This document shows, piece by piece, positions 9,006 to 17,254 of a stretch of DNA of 56,853 nucleotides (position 1 is its first letter; each line of letters begins with the position of its first letter). The stretch lies in NCBI GenBank assembly GCA_002412795.1, contig DHVS01000037.1, forward strand, positions 1 through 56,853, read 5' to 3'. Origin of the DNA: a bacterium UBP2_UBA5202. GTDB lineage: Bacteria; Edwardsbacteria; AC1; EtOH8. Under the pieces are notes generated by a model that worked only from the letters and a program-made list of their open reading frames with translations, was not told the origin of the DNA and did no database searches. Both the position numbers and the translations under genes were made by a program.

Positions 9006-9147
9006 GTCATTGCGAGACTGCCCATTGCTTTGCAGACGCCTGCACTGAGAATTGCCCCGTGCTTGGCTTTTGAAGTAAAGCAATCCATGAATGGTGTTTT
9101 TGTTAGACTGCTTCACTTGTCAGGCAGGGTTGCTTTCTCGCAGTGAC
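9006..9147. repeat. Intergenic inverted repeat, GTCATTGCGAG type
   Basis: GTCATTGCGAG (9006-9016) pairs with CTCGCAGTGAC (9137-9147) at 10 of 11 positions. The element fills the space between the Cdd1-like gene and mutS2 and leaves an open frame that extends the Cdd1-like gene artificially. Confidence 0.6.
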
Positions 9148-9170
9148 TGTTTCACTGTTGATTGTATGGA

Positions 9171-11504
9171 TCACTTCAGTTCCACCACCGTCACCCCGTC
9201 CTGGCCCTCGTTCCAGGCGCCCAGCCGGAAGGCCTTCACCTGGGGATGCCTGGTTAGGATCTCCCGGACCACCTTGCGCAGCACCCCTTCCCCCTTGCCG
9301 TGGACGATCCGGATATTGGTGATCCCGTAATAGACCGCGTCGTCGATGTAGCGCTCCACCGCCTCTATGGATTCATCGGCCCGCATGCCCAGCAGGTGCA
9401 GCTCCGGGGCGAACCCGGAGACGTTGTCGGCGCTGACGGTGGGGCTTGGCTTCTGCTCCGGGGCCTTCTGGGAAGAGCCGGCCACCGCCTTCTGCCGGGG
9501 CACGGTCATCTGCACGTTGCCCACCTGGACCTTGAGCTTTTTGCCGGAATCCAGCAGGTCGGTGACCAGCCCCTCTTTTTTAAGGTCGGTCAGGTAGACC
9601 TTCTCCCCCTTTTTAAAGACGTGGCCGGGGTCCTGCCTGGCGTAGGCTTGGGGACGCTCCTCCGGCGGCAGCATGGCTTCGGCCGCTTTCAGCATCTCCC
9701 GGGCCTTGATGATGCTCTGTTTGCCGGCCTGTTCAGCCTTGATGACGGCCACCGCCTGCTCGGCCGAGCTGCGGGCCTGGGTGATGATGCTCCGGGATTC
9801 CTCGGCCGCCTTCAGCTTCATGGTCTTCAGTTCTTCCTGCAAGCCTTCCAGCCGGGACTGGTATTCATCCTTCAGGCTTTGGGCCTGCTCCATGTCGTCC
9901 ATGGCCTTCAGCTCCTTTTGCTCGGCCTGGCGCTTGACCTGTTCCAAAAAGGTGATCAGCTCCTCCAGCTGGACCGACTTGGAATCTATCCGGGAACGGG
10001 CGTCTTTTATGACCTCGGGCGAAAGTCCCAGCCGGGAGGCGATCTCAATCCCGTAGCTGGCCCCGGGCACGCCCATCATCAGGCGGTAGGTGGGCTGCAG
10101 TTTTTCCCGGTCGAATTCCATGGCCGCGTTCAGCATCTGGACATTCTGCTGGACGAAGGCCTTCAGCGCACCGTAATGGGTGGTGGAAAGGGTCAGACAG
10201 CCCTTGTTGGTCAGCTCTAAAAGAATGGTCATGGCCAAAGCCGCGCCCTCGGCCGGCTCGGTGCCGGCCCCGATCTCGTCCAGCAGCACCAGCGACCGGG
10301 CGGTGGAATTCTCCAGCACTCCTTTGATCTGCGAGATGTGCGAGGAGAAGGTGGACAGCGACTGGGAGATGGACTGCTCGTCGCCGATGTCGGCGAACAC
10401 CTGGCCGAACAGGGGCAGGGCGCTGCCGTCCCGGGCCGGGATCTGCAGGCCGGACTGGTTCATCAGGGCCAAAAGGCCCACGGTCTTAAGCACTACCGTC
10501 TTGCCGCCGGTGTTGGGCCCGGTGATGACCATGGTGGTCCGGCCGTCCCCCAGCTCCAGGTTCAGCGGCACCGGATCCTTAAGCGCCGGGTGCCGGGCCT
10601 CTATCAGCTTCAGGTACTGCCCGCCCGGGAATATGGCCCTCACGCACTTCCAGGCCAGGGCCAGTTTGGCCCGGGCGAACACCAGGTCAAAGTGGGCCAG
10701 CAGCACCAGGTTGTTCTCCATGGCCTCAAGGTTTTCGGAGACCTCCACCGAGAACTGGCGCAGGATCCGCTCCACCTCCTGCTTTTCGGCCGAGAACAGC
10801 TGGCGCATCCGGTTGTTCATCTCGATGGTGGCCAAAGGCTCCATGTAAACCGTGGCCCCGGAGGCCGAGCTGTCGTGGACTATCCCTTTCAGCTTGTTCT
10901 TGGAGTCGGCCTTGACCGGGATCACATAGCGCCCCTCCCGGATGGTGATCAGCGTCTCCTGGATGTCGGCCGCCTCCTGGCCCATGATGTCCTCCAGCTT
11001 GGAGTGGATGCGCTGGCGCACCGTCTCCTGCTCCCGCCGGATGTGGTACAGCTCGGTGCTGGCCTTGTCGGCCACCCGGCCGTCGGGCTCTATGGCCTTG
11101 ACTATCCGGTCCTCCAGGTCCTTGAAGGCCACCAGGCCCAAGGCCTGCGATGCCAGCAGGGGGTATTCCTCGGTGCGCAACCCCAGCGATGAGCGGATCT
11201 GCCTGGCCACGTACAGATGGCGGGACAGGTGCAGCAGGACCAGAGAGTCCATCACCACGCCCTCGGCCTTAAGCGCCTCCAGCTGGGGACGGATGTCCTG
11301 CAGTTCGTAAAAATCCAGGCCGAATCCGGCCTCCAGGAATTTTCTGGCCTCGGCCGTCTCGTCCTGCATTTTGGCCACGGCGTCGGGATCGGCCAGCGGC
11401 ATCAGCGCCATGGCCTCCTCCCGGCCGTAGGGGGTGGAAGCCTTGGCGGATAGTGCGTTCCGTACGAAGTTGAACTCTAGTATGTGAAGACTGTGGGCGT
11501 TCAT
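9171..11504 (-). CDS. mutS2: MutS2 family protein with Smr domain
   Basis: A 777-residue protein of full MutS2 length. It lacks the mismatch-recognition domains of MutS and has the core/clamp helices, an ABC-type ATPase with Walker A GPNTGGKTV (residues 329-337) and LLDEIGAGTEPAEGAALA, a coiled coil, a KOW-like segment (FKKGEKVYLTDL) and a C-terminal Smr domain with RIVHGKGEGVLR. In the family it limits recombination and, in some bacteria, splits collided ribosomes. The usual LDLR motif at the start of Smr reads LHLL here, so nuclease activity of this domain is uncertain. Start and stop are clean; no gene overlaps it. Confidence 0.95.
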   Translation of the reverse strand: MNAHSLHILEFNFVRNALSAKASTPYGREEAMALMPLADPDAVAKMQDETAEARKFLEAGFGLDFYELQDIRPQLEALKAEGVVMDSLVLLHLSRHLYVARQIRSSLGLRTEEYPLLASQALGLVAFKDLEDRIVKAIEPDGRVADKASTELYHIRREQETVRQRIHSKLEDIMGQEAADIQETLITIREGRYVIPVKADSKNKLKGIVHDSSASGATVYMEPLATIEMNNRMRQLFSAEKQEVERILRQFSVEVSENLEAMENNLVLLAHFDLVFARAKLALAWKCVRAIFPGGQYLKLIEARHPALKDPVPLNLELGDGRTTMVITGPNTGGKTVVLKTVGLLALMNQSGLQIPARDGSALPLFGQVFADIGDEQSISQSLSTFSSHISQIKGVLENSTARSLVLLDEIGAGTEPAEGAALAMTILLELTNKGCLTLSTTHYGALKAFVQQNVQMLNAAMEFDREKLQPTYRLMMGVPGASYGIEIASRLGLSPEVIKDARSRIDSKSVQLEELITFLEQVKRQAEQKELKAMDDMEQAQSLKDEYQSRLEGLQEELKTMKLKAAEESRSIITQARSSAEQAVAVIKAEQAGKQSIIKAREMLKAAEAMLPPEERPQAYARQDPGHVFKKGEKVYLTDLKKEGLVTDLLDSGKKLKVQVGNVQMTVPRQKAVAGSSQKAPEQKPSPTVSADNVSGFAPELHLLGMRADESIEAVERYIDDAVYYGITNIRIVHGKGEGVLRKVVREILTRHPQVKAFRLGAWNEGQDGVTVVELK

Positions 11505-11594
11505 GAAATAAAAAATGAAAGATAAAAAAACAAAATATTTTGTGTCTCAGTACTTGGATTTCATTGTTCTTAGCTGGCTGACCGCCCCCTCGTT

Positions 11595-11615
11595 CCCCCT
11601 CCCGCAAGGAGGGGG
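11595..11615. repeat. GC-rich intergenic hairpin, CCCCTCCC type
   Basis: CCCCCTCC (11595-11602) pairs perfectly with GGAGGGGG (11608-11615). The surrounding spacer 11581-11704 is C-rich on one side and G-rich on the other. Similar hairpins occur at 39880-39899, near 43457-43485 and near 51797-51835, so this is a dispersed family rather than a single terminator. Confidence 0.5.
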
Positions 11616-11705
11616 AGGCTGGTTTCCCCTTCCCTCGCGGGGAAGAGCCTGCACTGAGTGGAGCAGCTTAGAAAGGCAAACGAAAGTGGGCAGGGGTTAG
11701 GTCCT

Positions 11706-12626
11706 TTACCCATCGTACCTCGGTATCATCTCCCCCGTTTCCTTGCGCCTCGATGTCAGCTCCGACAGCAGCAGTCCCGCGATGACCACCGCCATGCCGG
11801 TCAGTTTCAGGGAATTGAACCTCTCGCCTAAAAGAAAAAAGGAAAACACCGCGGTGGAAACCGGGATGAAGTTGGTGAACAGGTTGACCCGGGATATCCC
11901 GATGTGCCGGACCCCGATGGTGATGAAGACGAAGGCCAGACTGGAGGGGAATATGGCCAGCAGGGCCAGGACCGAGATCACCCGGAAATCCGGAGTGACG
12001 CCGCTGAAATTACCCCAATCAAAGAACAGGAAAAGGGGCAGGAACAGGACCAGCCCGATGATGTTCTGGTATTTGACCACCGTCAGGGCCGAGTAGCGGT
12101 GGGAGACCTTCTTCAACAGCAGGCCGTAGAACACCCCGGAGAACACCGCCAGAAACATCAGCAGGATGCCCTTGGCCGAGACCTCTATGCCAAAGCCCTG
12201 GTTGAACACGATCAGCCCCACCCCCAGGAACGAGACCGCCAGCCCGGCCAGGGTGCCCCAGCCCACCTTCTCCCTCAGCATAAAATATGCCGCCAGCGGC
12301 GTGAACACCGGAATGGTGGCGATGATGATGGAGCCCACCGCGGCGGAGACGTATTTTAGACCGAAGCTCTCGGCCAGAAAATAGCAGAACGGCTCAAAGA
12401 AGGCCAGCAGCATAAAATACCGCTTGTCGCCTTTCTTGATGCTTTCGCCCGGAGCCATGAAATGGGCGATGATCCACAGGAAGACCGTGGATAGGGCCAG
12501 CCTTAAGAAAACGACTGTCAGCGGCTGGTAGTATTCGTAGGCGATCTTGACCCAGACATACGACAGACCCCAGAAGAGCATGGCGCTGAGAGTGTATATG
12601 TAGACCAGGGGAGAAGATTTTTTCAT
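11706..12626 (-). CDS. EamA/DMT family transporter
   Basis: A 306-residue integral membrane protein with about ten hydrophobic helices arranged as two EamA repeats; LSAMLFWGLSYVWVKIAYEYY opens the first and ILLMFLAVFSGVFYGLLLKKV the second. EamA proteins export or exchange small metabolites across the inner membrane; the substrate cannot be deduced. The tail SRRKETGEMIPRYDG is cytosolic. It lies between mutS2 and an AT-rich lipoprotein gene on the same strand. Confidence 0.88.
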   Translation of the reverse strand: MKKSSPLVYIYTLSAMLFWGLSYVWVKIAYEYYQPLTVVFLRLALSTVFLWIIAHFMAPGESIKKGDKRYFMLLAFFEPFCYFLAESFGLKYVSAAVGSIIIATIPVFTPLAAYFMLREKVGWGTLAGLAVSFLGVGLIVFNQGFGIEVSAKGILLMFLAVFSGVFYGLLLKKVSHRYSALTVVKYQNIIGLVLFLPLFLFFDWGNFSGVTPDFRVISVLALLAIFPSSLAFVFITIGVRHIGISRVNLFTNFIPVSTAVFSFFLLGERFNSLKLTGMAVVIAGLLLSELTSRRKETGEMIPRYDG

Positions 12627-12655
12627 TGAAAGGTAAAGAGTTATCCAAGTTGGTT

Positions 12656-13369
12656 TTATTTCTTTTTATACTCTGGAATATCTAATATTAAATAGTTATC
12701 AACATAATCACTATACTCTGTTTCTGTGAACATTACTTGTCCAACTGTTATTTTGTATTTACCATTTTTTGTAAATATATATTCCAGTTTACGATCCTGA
12801 ACCCAAGGTTGTGCCATAATATATTTTGTGTTAAAAGACAATTCTAGTAAATTTGTAAAAATCCAAGAAGGCACCATACTAAAACTATCAACATCAAATG
12901 GGGCTATAACATAGTACGAAACTGAATCCGGTGATGTTATAAATAAATAAGCTCCGTGCGGCACTGTCATTTTAAGTTTTATTGTTGAATGTTGTTTTAT
13001 AATATTTTCCGATAGAGATGTTTTAACTTTTGGATTAATATATTCATCAGCCATTTCTTTTTCTTTTAATTGTTCCCTAAATACATACCCTGATATAAAT
13101 TCCCATTTTATATATGCCCACTCTCCATCAATATTTGTATATTTACCATCTAATAAGACATTTTCAATGACGGTCACCTTTAATCCATACGGCAACAAAC
13201 CAATCGTAGGTGCACTTATGCTTGGCTCTTTTTTTATTTCAGCATTTGGAGCGATAGCACAATAGGCGGGGTGTTCATATGTTACTATTTTTGTTTTAGT
13301 ATCCTTGTGCAGTTTACAACCAGTAAAAACAAGAAATAATAACATACTAAACAGGAAATATTTTTTCAT
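12656..13369 (-). CDS. AT-rich lipoprotein with SH3-like region
   Basis: A 237-residue protein with a lipoprotein signal (LVFTGC, lipidated Cys18). Residues about 40-100 (AIAPNAEIKKEPSISAPTIGLLPYGLKVTVIEN...GEWAYIKWEFISGYV) look like a bacterial SH3 domain, which usually binds cell-wall peptides. The rest is not recognised. The gene is strikingly AT-rich, with AAA, ATA and TTA codons that neighbours avoid, which suggests recent transfer. It is probably exposed at the cell envelope. No partner gene is evident. Confidence 0.72.
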   Translation of the reverse strand: MKKYFLFSMLLFLVFTGCKLHKDTKTKIVTYEHPAYCAIAPNAEIKKEPSISAPTIGLLPYGLKVTVIENVLLDGKYTNIDGEWAYIKWEFISGYVFREQLKEKEMADEYINPKVKTSLSENIIKQHSTIKLKMTVPHGAYLFITSPDSVSYYVIAPFDVDSFSMVPSWIFTNLLELSFNTKYIMAQPWVQDRKLEYIFTKNGKYKITVGQVMFTETEYSDYVDNYLILDIPEYKKK

Positions 13370-13430
13370 AATTACCTCTTTTTAGGATTTACAGAATCAA
13401 CATATTAGTTTAAAGGGCAATACAAATAAT

Positions 13431-13547
13431 CTATATGGTCTTCAGCTCCTCCACCTTCTTGGGCTCCGGCTTTGATATGGTGATCTCCCTGACTGCCAGA
13501 CCGCCGTTGTTTTCCTGTGCCCTAAGATCACCGTTGATGGTCCCCAT
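13431..13547 (-). CDS. Possible 38-residue peptide
   Basis: An ATG at 13547 on the minus strand has GGAG five bases upstream and opens 38 codons ending at TAG. The product is hydrophilic, rich in Glu, Lys and Asn, and ends KPEPKKVEELKTI. The frame stays open for about 20 codons before the ATG, so this could be the 3' remnant of a longer gene. No family is recognised. The rest of the gap 13370-13740 holds only the rightward promoter at 13682. Confidence 0.3.
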   Translation of the reverse strand: MGTINGDLRAQENNGGLAVREITISKPEPKKVEELKTI

Positions 13548-13681
13548 CTCTGCTCCGGTATAAAAGTTTAGATAGAAATTAAGTTTAGACCAGCTTTTAA
13601 GCAAAGTCAAGGAAAAACATCAATCCCGATTTAACAAGTTGGTTTGGTCCCGGCTTGAAAGGAGATTCTTGCAAAAACATA

Positions 13682-13710
13682 TTGACTTAGCTTAAAGTTT
13701 ATGTTATCTT
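13682..13710 (+). promoter_or_regulatory. Promoter of the Cys-rich TPR gene
   Basis: TTGACT (13682-13687), 17 bases, TATCTT (13705-13710). Transcription would begin near 13717, leaving only about 24 bases before the ATG at 13741; this supports that start over the ATG at 13723. Confidence 0.55.
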
Positions 13711-13740
13711 AAACTTTCAACTATGGGAGAAATTTTGCCG

Positions 13741-15267
13741 ATGAACAAGTGTCCGTTCCTGACATCCAAGCAGGTGGTCAAAGAACTGAAGTACGACGCC
13801 GACGGCAAGCTGCTGGAGGAAAAAGAACTCCCCCTGGCCGAGCTGCGGGACTGTCTGGGCGCCGAGTGCGAGATATTCGATGCCGAAGCCCAGAGATGCT
13901 CGCTGCCTGTAATAGACCGGAAGATGCGGAAGACCGATGAGCATCCGGAAGATGGCGGCAAAGCCGGTTCGGTGGTGGCCGAGCTTAAGGAGATAAAGGA
14001 GAACACCGCCGCCACCCTGCTTCACATATTAAAGAAGACCGACGCCACCAACGAGGCCATCGACCGGCTGGCCGAGGCCGTTAAAAGCGCCCCGGCCGCC
14101 CAGGGCGGCGAAGGCCAGGCTTTGGACCTTTCGGAGCTGAAACAGCCCCTGACCCAGATCAGCGACAAGCTGGCGGAACTACCCAAGGCGGACCTGTCCC
14201 AGATCCACCAGTTGCTGGGCGCTTTGACCGAGGAAATTAAGATGTCCCAGGCCAAGTTCAGCGACATTCTGGAACTGACATTGGAGGAACAACAGAAAAG
14301 GTCGTCCCAGGAGGCCCAGCAGATCCAGGACGGAGACAAGCTGGGCGCCAAGCTGGACGCCATCAAGGAAGCTCTGGCGGGCCGGCCGGAAAGCAATGGT
14401 TCGGAAGCGCAATTAGCGGCCATCAAGGAGGCTCTGGTCCAGAGCCAGGAAAAATTTACCGGCATCCTGGAGCTGATGCTGGAGGATACCCAGCGGCAGG
14501 CGGAACAGAATTTGAGCCTGACCCAGGCCGTAAACAGCCTGGCCAATGGCCAGCAGGAGCTTAAGGAACAGCAGGCCATCCTGGCCGAGAAAGCTTTGGC
14601 TTTGCAGTCGGACCAGACCGGCAAACTGACCCTGGCCTTGGAACAGATGGAGTCCGGTTTAAAGAACCTGTCCCAGACCAAACCGGACAGCGGCGGAAAT
14701 TTGGAAGCGGTGGAACAGCGGCTGGCCCAGGCCCAGGTGGCCCTGCTGGCCGTGTTGGAAGCCCAGCGCAACGAACAGCGCCAGTCCGGCAACGAACGGC
14801 GGTTGCACCAGGCCGAGGAGAACAACGACCGGGGCGTGATGCTCTACTACCGCCGGGAGCTGGCCGGGGCCGAAGCCCAGTTCAAGAAGGCCATAGACAT
14901 ACGGCCGGATTTTTACGAGGCCTACAATAATATGGGCCTGGCCATCAGCGATCAGGGGCGGCGGGAAGAGGCTGTGACCGCTTTTAAAAAAGCGGTGGAG
15001 CTCTCGCCCGAGGCCCCCGAGGCCTACAACAACCTGGGCTGTCTTTACAAGGGAAAGAAGGATTACCAGCAGGCGGTGGAATATTTCAACCAGGCCATCG
15101 CCAAACAGTCGGACTATTCCCTGGCTTATCTGAATTTGGGAACGGCCTACGAGGAAATGGAAAAATTTGACCTGGCCATCAAGTCCTGGGAAAAGGTGCT
15201 GGCGGTGCAGCCCACCAATGATGAGGCCCGGCGAAAGATCGCCATTTACCGGGCCAAGCGGACCTAG
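13741..15267 (+). CDS. Cys-cluster, coiled-coil and TPR protein
   Basis: From the ATG at 13741 (GGGAG about ten bases upstream) the protein has 508 residues in three parts. The first 55 residues hold four cysteines (4, 38, 43, 53) in a compact layout that could bind zinc or an iron-sulfur cluster. Residues about 70-360 are Gln/Glu/Leu-rich heptads with two near-repeats (EAQLAAIKEALVQSQEKFTGILELMLE type), predicted coiled coil. The C-terminal 150 residues are four TPR units (GVMLYYRRELAGAEAQFKKA, NNMGLAISDQGRREEAVTAF and so on). It is probably a cytosolic scaffold; no known function. It is followed after two bases by the next gene. Confidence 0.8.
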   Translation: MNKCPFLTSKQVVKELKYDADGKLLEEKELPLAELRDCLGAECEIFDAEAQRCSLPVIDRKMRKTDEHPEDGGKAGSVVAELKEIKENTAATLLHILKKTDATNEAIDRLAEAVKSAPAAQGGEGQALDLSELKQPLTQISDKLAELPKADLSQIHQLLGALTEEIKMSQAKFSDILELTLEEQQKRSSQEAQQIQDGDKLGAKLDAIKEALAGRPESNGSEAQLAAIKEALVQSQEKFTGILELMLEDTQRQAEQNLSLTQAVNSLANGQQELKEQQAILAEKALALQSDQTGKLTLALEQMESGLKNLSQTKPDSGGNLEAVEQRLAQAQVALLAVLEAQRNEQRQSGNERRLHQAEENNDRGVMLYYRRELAGAEAQFKKAIDIRPDFYEAYNNMGLAISDQGRREEAVTAFKKAVELSPEAPEAYNNLGCLYKGKKDYQQAVEYFNQAIAKQSDYSLAYLNLGTAYEEMEKFDLAIKSWEKVLAVQPTNDEARRKIAIYRAKRT

Positions 15268-15269
15268 CA

Positions 15270-15782
15270 ATGGACGAAGCCTTAAAAAAGATAACACAGG
15301 CCCTGGAGTCGGAACGCCCGGCCAGCCGGCTTAAGGATCTTCTTCCCCAGTCAAAGGAGGCGGCCAAGTCGCCGGAGCAGGCTATGGGCATTACCCACTA
15401 CGCCAAGGCCCCGGCCGAGCCGGCCAGCCAAAACCAGCCTGTAGTTCAGGTGGATGCCCCCCGCCGCTTTGAGCCGCCGGTGGAGATCGATCCGGCCTCC
15501 AAGATCGGAGTGGGAGCCCGGGTATTCACGCTGGATGAACTGGGCTCTTCATCCCCGGCCACTGCCCCGGCGGTTGAGCCGGATGCCCCCCGCCGCTTTG
15601 AGCCCCCGGTGGAGATCGATCCGGTTTCCAAGATCGGGGTGGGAGCCCGGGAGTTCACTTTGGACGAGCTGGGCGGGGCCTCCCCGGCCGAAAAAGACCC
15701 GCTGATGGGACAGGTTTTAAAATCCACCGTCCGGGAGATGACACTGGATGATCTGGCATCCAATGGAGAAGGGGACAAGTGA
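15270..15782 (+). CDS. Protein with duplicated 31-residue motif
   Basis: A 170-residue, Pro/Ala/Glu-rich, probably disordered protein beginning two bases after the TPR gene, so likely translated with it. Residues 62-92 and 105-135 are 29/31 identical (DAPRRFEPPVEIDP...GVGAR.FTLDELG), and a degenerate third copy of the end (REMTLDDLAS) sits at 155-164. The two copies are also very similar in DNA, 129 bases apart, pointing to recent duplication. Such short linear motifs often dock to a partner; the Cys/TPR protein upstream is the obvious candidate. No family recognised. Confidence 0.72.
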   Translation: MDEALKKITQALESERPASRLKDLLPQSKEAAKSPEQAMGITHYAKAPAEPASQNQPVVQVDAPRRFEPPVEIDPASKIGVGARVFTLDELGSSSPATAPAVEPDAPRRFEPPVEIDPVSKIGVGAREFTLDELGGASPAEKDPLMGQVLKSTVREMTLDDLASNGEGDK

Positions 15783-15815
15783 CCCCTTAAACTTGCATAA
15801 GATCAGTGGTCAACA

Positions 15816-15853
15816 AAAAGACAGGTCCAGCATTAATGCTGGACCTGTCTTTT
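15816..15853. terminator. Perfect 38-base palindromic terminator
   Basis: Nineteen bases (15816-15834) are exactly complementary to the next nineteen (15835-15853), with AAAA on one side and TTTT on the other. It can stop both the rightward operon ending at 15782 and the leftward M16 peptidase operon ending at 15892. Confidence 0.9.
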
Positions 15854-15891
15854 CTTTTTACTGGGAAAGTTCCAAGACAAAACGCTCGGGG

Positions 15892-17253
15892 CTATTTTTT
15901 TTCTATAGCCAAGCCGGGAATGTTGATCTTGGTAATGGCCGTGTCCGTGGTCATGGTAACGATGTAATTCCTCGGCTTCAGCAGGCGCCGGGCGGCCAGC
16001 TGAATATCGTCCTTGGTCACCTTCTGGATCAACTCCAGATCCTTAATGACCTGGTCGGGGCTTAATCCGTAAAGCTCTGCTCCCAGTATCTGGCTGGCGA
16101 TCTGCCCGTTGGTTTCGTAGCGGAAGGGATAACTGCCCCGGAAATAGGCCTTGGCTTCTGACAGTTCCTGGTCCGAGACCGGCTCTTTTTGGATGTTTTC
16201 CATTTCCGCGATCATGGTCTTGATGGCGGTATCCGCGGTCTGGCATTTGGTCTGTACGGTAAAGGTGTATGGGCCATGGTCCAGCCGGGGGAAGAAATAG
16301 GAATCAACATCGTAAGCCAGGCCCTGCTGCACCCTGATCTTGGCCACCAGGCGGGAGACAAAACCTCCGCCGCCCAGGATGTAATTCATTAACCGGGCCG
16401 CCTGGTAATCCGGATCCAGCCGTTTGGGGCCCAAAAAGCCCAGCATCACATAGGCCTGGCTGATGGGCCGGTTGATCATCAACAGTCCGGTTTTTTCTAT
16501 TTTGGGGATTTGGCCAAACGCCGTGGCCGGAATTTCGGACTTGGTCCAGGTTTTGGTAAGTTTCCTGAAAAGCCCCGGGAGATTGCCCGGCTTTACATCC
16601 CCCACCACGGCGATCACCGCATTGTTGGGAACAAAATATTTTTTGTGGTATAAGATCAGGTCCCCGGATCTTATGGCGCCGACAGCAGCTTCCTCCCCCT
16701 CCACCGGATGGTTATATTGGTGTTGTCCGTAGAGCCATTTTTGAAATTCCTTCTGACTTACAGCCATCGGCCGGTCCTGCTGGGACTGAATGGAAGTTGC
16801 CAACTGATCCTTAAGCCTTTCGACTTCTGAAGTATCCATCCTGGGATTTTGCAGCAGATCCATGAATACCGGCAGCAATTTTTCCAGATCCTGGGTCAGG
16901 CAGGTCAGCGAAAAATACGAGGCATCGTAATCGCAGTTGACCGAGAACCGGGCCCCGGACCGGTCAAAGCTTTGGGCTATCTGTTGGGCGGTGCGGGATA
17001 AGGTTCCCCGGGAAAGCATCTCGGCGGTAAAATTGGCCAGCCCGCTTAAGTCCAGGGGATCGGAGGCGCTGCCGCCTTTTACCATGGCACTGACGGTGAC
17101 CACTGGCAGGCTGGCCTTGGGTACCACCAGCAAAACCAGTCCGTTGCCCAATGTCACCCTTTGGGGCCGGGGCGGCTGCCAGCCGGACTGGGCAAAGGCA
17201 AATGTTGCCAGCATCAAAGCCGGCAGAACGGCCAGGAACAATGATTTTTTCAT
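15892..17253 (-). CDS. M16 family peptidase-like, non-catalytic subunit
   Basis: A 453-residue secreted M16B-type protein with a signal peptide ending at FAFAQ. The zinc motif HxxEH of active partners is replaced by N74-F-T-A77-E78, so it should not bind zinc. The C-terminal half keeps the substrate-side Arg/Tyr element (RVQQGLAYDVDSYFF). This is the pattern of the non-catalytic partner in heterodimeric M16 peptidases such as mitochondrial processing peptidase. Its gene starts two bases after the active subunit ends, so they are surely co-expressed. Confidence 0.88.
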   Translation of the reverse strand: MKKSLFLAVLPALMLATFAFAQSGWQPPRPQRVTLGNGLVLLVVPKASLPVVTVSAMVKGGSASDPLDLSGLANFTAEMLSRGTLSRTAQQIAQSFDRSGARFSVNCDYDASYFSLTCLTQDLEKLLPVFMDLLQNPRMDTSEVERLKDQLATSIQSQQDRPMAVSQKEFQKWLYGQHQYNHPVEGEEAAVGAIRSGDLILYHKKYFVPNNAVIAVVGDVKPGNLPGLFRKLTKTWTKSEIPATAFGQIPKIEKTGLLMINRPISQAYVMLGFLGPKRLDPDYQAARLMNYILGGGGFVSRLVAKIRVQQGLAYDVDSYFFPRLDHGPYTFTVQTKCQTADTAIKTMIAEMENIQKEPVSDQELSEAKAYFRGSYPFRYETNGQIASQILGAELYGLSPDQVIKDLELIQKVTKDDIQLAARRLLKPRNYIVTMTTDTAITKINIPGLAIEKK

Positions 17254-17254
17254 G

